7,799 bases of DNA from Acetobacteraceae bacterium UBA6159 (GTDB lineage Bacteria > Pseudomonadota > Alphaproteobacteria > Acetobacterales > Acetobacteraceae), in NCBI GenBank assembly GCA_002422345.1, contig DIUL01000143.1, forward strand, positions 1 to 7,799, in the 5' to 3' direction. Shown in pieces: positions 5,435 to 7,799 of the stretch (positions within the stretch are counted from its first letter, which is position 1; each line of letters opens with the position of its first letter). The position numbers were made by a program, and so were the translations under genes. Under the pieces are notes generated by a model, which was given only the letters and a program-made list of their open reading frames with translations, had not been told where the DNA came from and ran no database searches.

Positions 5435-7799
5435 GTGACGGAAACGACGATTGTGGGCACCGACGGCAGCGAAACACTTGTTGGGACGGAAGGTGCCGAC
5501 CTCATCTACGGCCTTGGTGGAAACGACCGCATCTTTGCCGGAGATGGAGACGACGTTGTCTACGGGGGTAGTGGTGTTGATGTTGTCGACGCAGGCGCCG
5601 GCAATGACATCATCATCGGCGGGGACGGCATCGACGCCGTTGATGGCGGGGAGGGGATGGACGAGGTCGTTTTTTCTGGAAATATCGCGGACTACGATAT
5701 TTCGCAGCTGAATGGCTACTGGCAGGTCAAACACAGGAACAAGACAAACACCTGGGATGGTATAGACCGTATTGTCGCCGCCGAGCGGCTGCGGTTTGCG
5801 GATGCAACCTTTTATATCGCTGTAAACCTGGGTCCGAATGTTCTCGCCGATGCAGCCGCAGTTACCGAAACTGGTATAGGCAGTGAGTCGTCGCCGACAG
5901 TTACGGGCAACCTCCTGACCAATGATGTCGACCCGGATGGCGATGGGTTGGAACTGACGTCCGTCATCGGGGGCGGCGTCGGCGGCGTCGGTCTCTATGG
6001 GGCGCTGACGTGGTCAGCCGACGGAGGCTATGTCTATATTCTTGACAACACCAACTCGTTGGTGAACGGACTAAGGGCTGGTGAGACGTTGACCGAGACG
6101 TTCACCTATCTCGCCTCTGAGGACGAGGAGCACCTTGCTGCCTCGGGCACCCTGACGGTCACCGTTACCGGTTCCAATGATGCACCGACATCGTGGAATG
6201 TGGGAGCCACCACAGGCGAGAGAGATCCCGTCATCTTGGCGGCCTTTGCGGCCAGCGATCCCGAGGACGACGGCTTGACCTTTGAGTTGCTCGGCGAGGT
6301 CCCCGTCGGGGTCACCCTGAACGCCGCCAGAACCGCGTGGAGCTTCGACCCAGGGACGCAATATGCTTATCTGGGACGTGGCCAGTCCACCACGGTCGTG
6401 GTTGGCTACAGAGCATTCGACGGTACCGCGTATTCGGCGCCGAGTTCGATCACAGTGACCGTCACAGGCGTCAATGACGCACCGACGTTGCTCGATGTTG
6501 GCGTCGCGTTCGAGAGCGCTCCCGGGGGCACGAAGCTGACCCTGTCACTTCAGGCCCAAGATCCCGATGGACCGACGATGGCAGGTGCGGTCTCGTGGAG
6601 CGATGGCACCTCCACCGCTCAGGTGCTGAACTCAACCACACCGGGACTCTACTCCGGGAGTGCCGCGCAAATTCTTGCGGCCGGGAGCTATTCCGTTGGA
6701 ATTTCCGTGACAGATGGAGAAGCAGCTTCGGCCACCTCCAGCTATTCCGTCCAGGTTGCACAAACCTCGGTAAGCGCGGTGACCGATGTTGTGCTGGCGA
6801 GCACCAATCCGCTCTATCAGGGGCAGGGCAACGGCAATAGCGGAACGCCCGTCATCTCGGCGGACGGCACAAAGGTTGCATTTCTAAGCTTCGCATCGAA
6901 CCTAGTAGATAACGACGCAAATGGCGCAGTCGCCGATCTCCTTTTGAGGGATTTGACTACGGGAGGGGTGACGCTGGTCAGTACGAACCCATTCCACCAG
7001 GGGCAAGGAACGGCGCCTGTCGATTTCGTCTTCGGCATGTCCGCCGCCGGAACAAAGCTTGCGTTCGCAAGTCGATCGGATGCCTTGGTGCCAGGCGCTG
7101 CCACCGAGGGCTTCAGCGACATTTTCGTCAAGGACATGGTGACAGGTGCGCTATCGCAGGTCAGTAACAACCCGGCCACCGGTCAGCCAGGGAACTCCAA
7201 CAGCGTACGGCCGTCCATGTCCGGGGACGGAACGCGGATTGCATTCAGAAGCAACGCCACCAATCTCACGTCCGACGATTGGAACGGCATTCGCGCTGAC
7301 GTTTTTGTCAAGGACATGGCGAGCGGCAGCCTCGCTATCGTCAGTACCGATCCGAGTTTCCAGGATACCACTTGGCAGGGGCATGGCAATGGAGATAGCG
7401 GCGAAGCGTTTATCTCTCCCGATGGCGGCCGGGTAGCGTTCTCCAGCTTTGCCACGAATTTCGCTTCAGGTGATGGTAACGCCGCTCTGGACGTGTTCGT
7501 AAAGGATCTTGCAACAGGCCAGTTGATGCTGGCGAGTGCAAGCATGGCCGGCACTGCCACCGGCAATGGGGTGAGCTTTGCTCCCGCACTGTCGGTCGAC
7601 GGTAGGAAGGTTGTGTTCGCAAGCAGCGCGAGCGACCTTGTCGAAAACGATACAAATGGGAAAATCGACATATTCGTGCGTGACCTTGATACGGGAGCAA
7701 CTACGCTCGTCAGCACAAATCCCGTATATCAGGGGCAGGGAAACGGTGATGCTGGGAATCCATCAATATCCGCGGACACTACTGTCCGGTTGACGGCGA
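5435..7799 (+). CDS. Large RTX / VCBS / beta-propeller secreted protein (partial, runs off right edge)
   Basis: At least 788 codons without a stop. Domain order: eight RTX-type nonapeptides (residues 8-79; GLGGNDRIF, AGAGNDIII) that should bind calcium in a beta-roll. Next an RTX-capping segment (80-128; NIADYDIS, then GIDRIVAAERLRFAD). Then a VCBS-like domain (about 134-250) with LLTNDVDPDGDGLELTSV, ending in NDAP. Then a second cadherin/VCBS-like domain (about 252-350), again ending in NDAP, and a PKD-like domain (about 351-450). From residue 454 to the edge come TolB/PD40-like propeller units of 59-64 residues. There is no N-terminal signal peptide, as expected for type I secretion, whose signal would lie at the unseen C-terminus. 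The likely role is an extracellular or surface adhesin or calcium-dependent enzyme carrier. No catalytic domain is visible. The start is GTG with GGGGGA eight bases upstream. Codon use is less GC-biased than in the left part of the window. Confidence 0.9.
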   Translation, partial: MTETTIVGTDGSETLVGTEGADLIYGLGGNDRIFAGDGDDVVYGGSGVDVVDAGAGNDIIIGGDGIDAVDGGEGMDEVVFSGNIADYDISQLNGYWQVKHRNKTNTWDGIDRIVAAERLRFADATFYIAVNLGPNVLADAAAVTETGIGSESSPTVTGNLLTNDVDPDGDGLELTSVIGGGVGGVGLYGALTWSADGGYVYILDNTNSLVNGLRAGETLTETFTYLASEDEEHLAASGTLTVTVTGSNDAPTSWNVGATTGERDPVILAAFAASDPEDDGLTFELLGEVPVGVTLNAARTAWSFDPGTQYAYLGRGQSTTVVVGYRAFDGTAYSAPSSITVTVTGVNDAPTLLDVGVAFESAPGGTKLTLSLQAQDPDGPTMAGAVSWSDGTSTAQVLNSTTPGLYSGSAAQILAAGSYSVGISVTDGEAASATSSYSVQVAQTSVSAVTDVVLASTNPLYQGQGNGNSGTPVISADGTKVAFLSFASNLVDNDANGAVADLLLRDLTTGGVTLVSTNPFHQGQGTAPVDFVFGMSAAGTKLAFASRSDALVPGAATEGFSDIFVKDMVTGALSQVSNNPATGQPGNSNSVRPSMSGDGTRIAFRSNATNLTSDDWNGIRADVFVKDMASGSLAIVSTDPSFQDTTWQGHGNGDSGEAFISPDGGRVAFSSFATNFASGDGNAALDVFVKDLATGQLMLASASMAGTATGNGVSFAPALSVDGRKVVFASSASDLVENDTNGKIDIFVRDLDTGATTLVSTNPVYQGQGNGDAGNPSISADTTVRLTA
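5456..5671 (+). repeat. Eight tandem RTX nonapeptide repeats (coding)
   Basis: Residues 8-79 of the large protein divide into nine-residue units: GTDGSETLV, GTEGADLIY, GLGGNDRIF, AGDGDDVVY, GGSGVDVVD, AGAGNDIII, GGDGIDAVD, GGEGMDEVV. They follow the GGxGxDxUx pattern of haemolysin-type calcium-binding repeats, with the first unit degenerate. The fourth-position glycine and sixth-position aspartate that hold calcium are kept in units 2-8. Confidence 0.9.
6794..7799 (+). repeat. Tandem TolB/PD40-like beta-propeller units (coding), continuing past the edge
   Basis: Units begin at residues 454, 514, 575, 635, 699 and 758 of the large protein (59-64 residues each; the last is cut by the window). 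The shared pattern is P-x-(I/M/L)S-x-DG-x-(K/R)-(V/I/L)-A-F-x-S-x-A-(S/T)-(D/N)-L, then a D-rich loop, then D-(I/V/L)-F-V-(K/R)-D-(L/M)-x-TG, ending LVST(N/D)P. This is the four-strand blade of PD40/TolB-like propellers. Units 1, 3 and 5 carry a D-x-x-N-G loop (DNDANG, SDDWNG, ENDTNG). Unit 2 lacks the aspartates, and unit 4 has SGDGNA. Units 1, 2, 4 and 6 share a glycine-rich QGQG or QGHG loop after the P. Confidence 0.8.

Noticed and set aside
5332..5571. Plus-strand 79-codon frame starting before the RTX gene
   Set aside because: It overlaps the RTX repeats in another frame, and its translation (Arg/Cys/Trp-rich) is not protein-like.
5456..5671. Regular short repeats that could suggest a CRISPR array
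   Set aside because: The period is 27 bp with no unique spacers, and the repeats encode RTX nonapeptides in an open frame.
6817..7716. Minus-strand open frames of 120 and 177 codons opposite the RTX gene
   Set aside because: They are mirror images of the repeated propeller codons. Their own apparent repeats follow from the repeats on the coding strand.

Overview
The window looks like an accessory region of a GC-rich alphaproteobacterium. A Rhodospirillales-type bacterium (Azospirillum, Roseomonas or relatives) is my best guess. This rests on the strong G/C bias at third codon positions, a DUF3489-type gene, and an alphaproteobacterial style of IS1380-family transposase. The assignment comes from family recall, not a search.

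Left part (1-1600): the 3' end of an unrecognised gene runs in from the left edge. It converges on a minus-strand pair: a 68-residue protein (1577-1371) followed by a DUF3489 winged-helix-type protein (1272-505). Both of the pair have clear Shine-Dalgarno sequences. GC-rich hairpins sit between the two minus-strand genes and in the convergent gap. Middle left (1600-2430): this holds a small plus-strand gene with one predicted membrane segment, then a 64-codon minus-strand open frame (2276-2082). That frame has coding-type codon use but no start, and resembles a transposase remnant. No other gene is supported there.

Centre (2431-3588): an intact LuxR-type regulator with a long N-terminal sensory region, a PAS-like middle and a C-terminal helix-turn-helix. 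An IS1380-family insertion sequence (3616-5216) begins 27 bp after its stop codon. The element has 15-bp imperfect terminal repeats (13/15) and a decayed transposase whose recognisable protein jumps reading frame at least five times between about 4480 and 4840.

Right part (5217-7799): a perfect 10-bp hairpin abuts the right end of the insertion sequence. It is followed by the start (GTG at 5435) of a very large, window-truncated gene of at least 788 codons. The product has eight RTX-type calcium-binding nonapeptides at its N-terminus, an RTX-capping segment, VCBS/cadherin-like domains ending in NDAP motifs, a PKD-like domain, and then at least five and a half TolB/PD40-like beta-propeller units of about 60 residues. 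It has no N-terminal signal peptide, so it is most likely a type I-secreted surface or extracellular protein. The LuxR regulator is the nearest upstream gene and may once have controlled it, with the insertion sequence landing between them. That link is inference.

The most notable content is this RTX-VCBS-propeller protein, whose repeated QGQGNG loops and D-x-N-G motifs look calcium-related. I saw no tRNA, rRNA, CRISPR array or replication origin.
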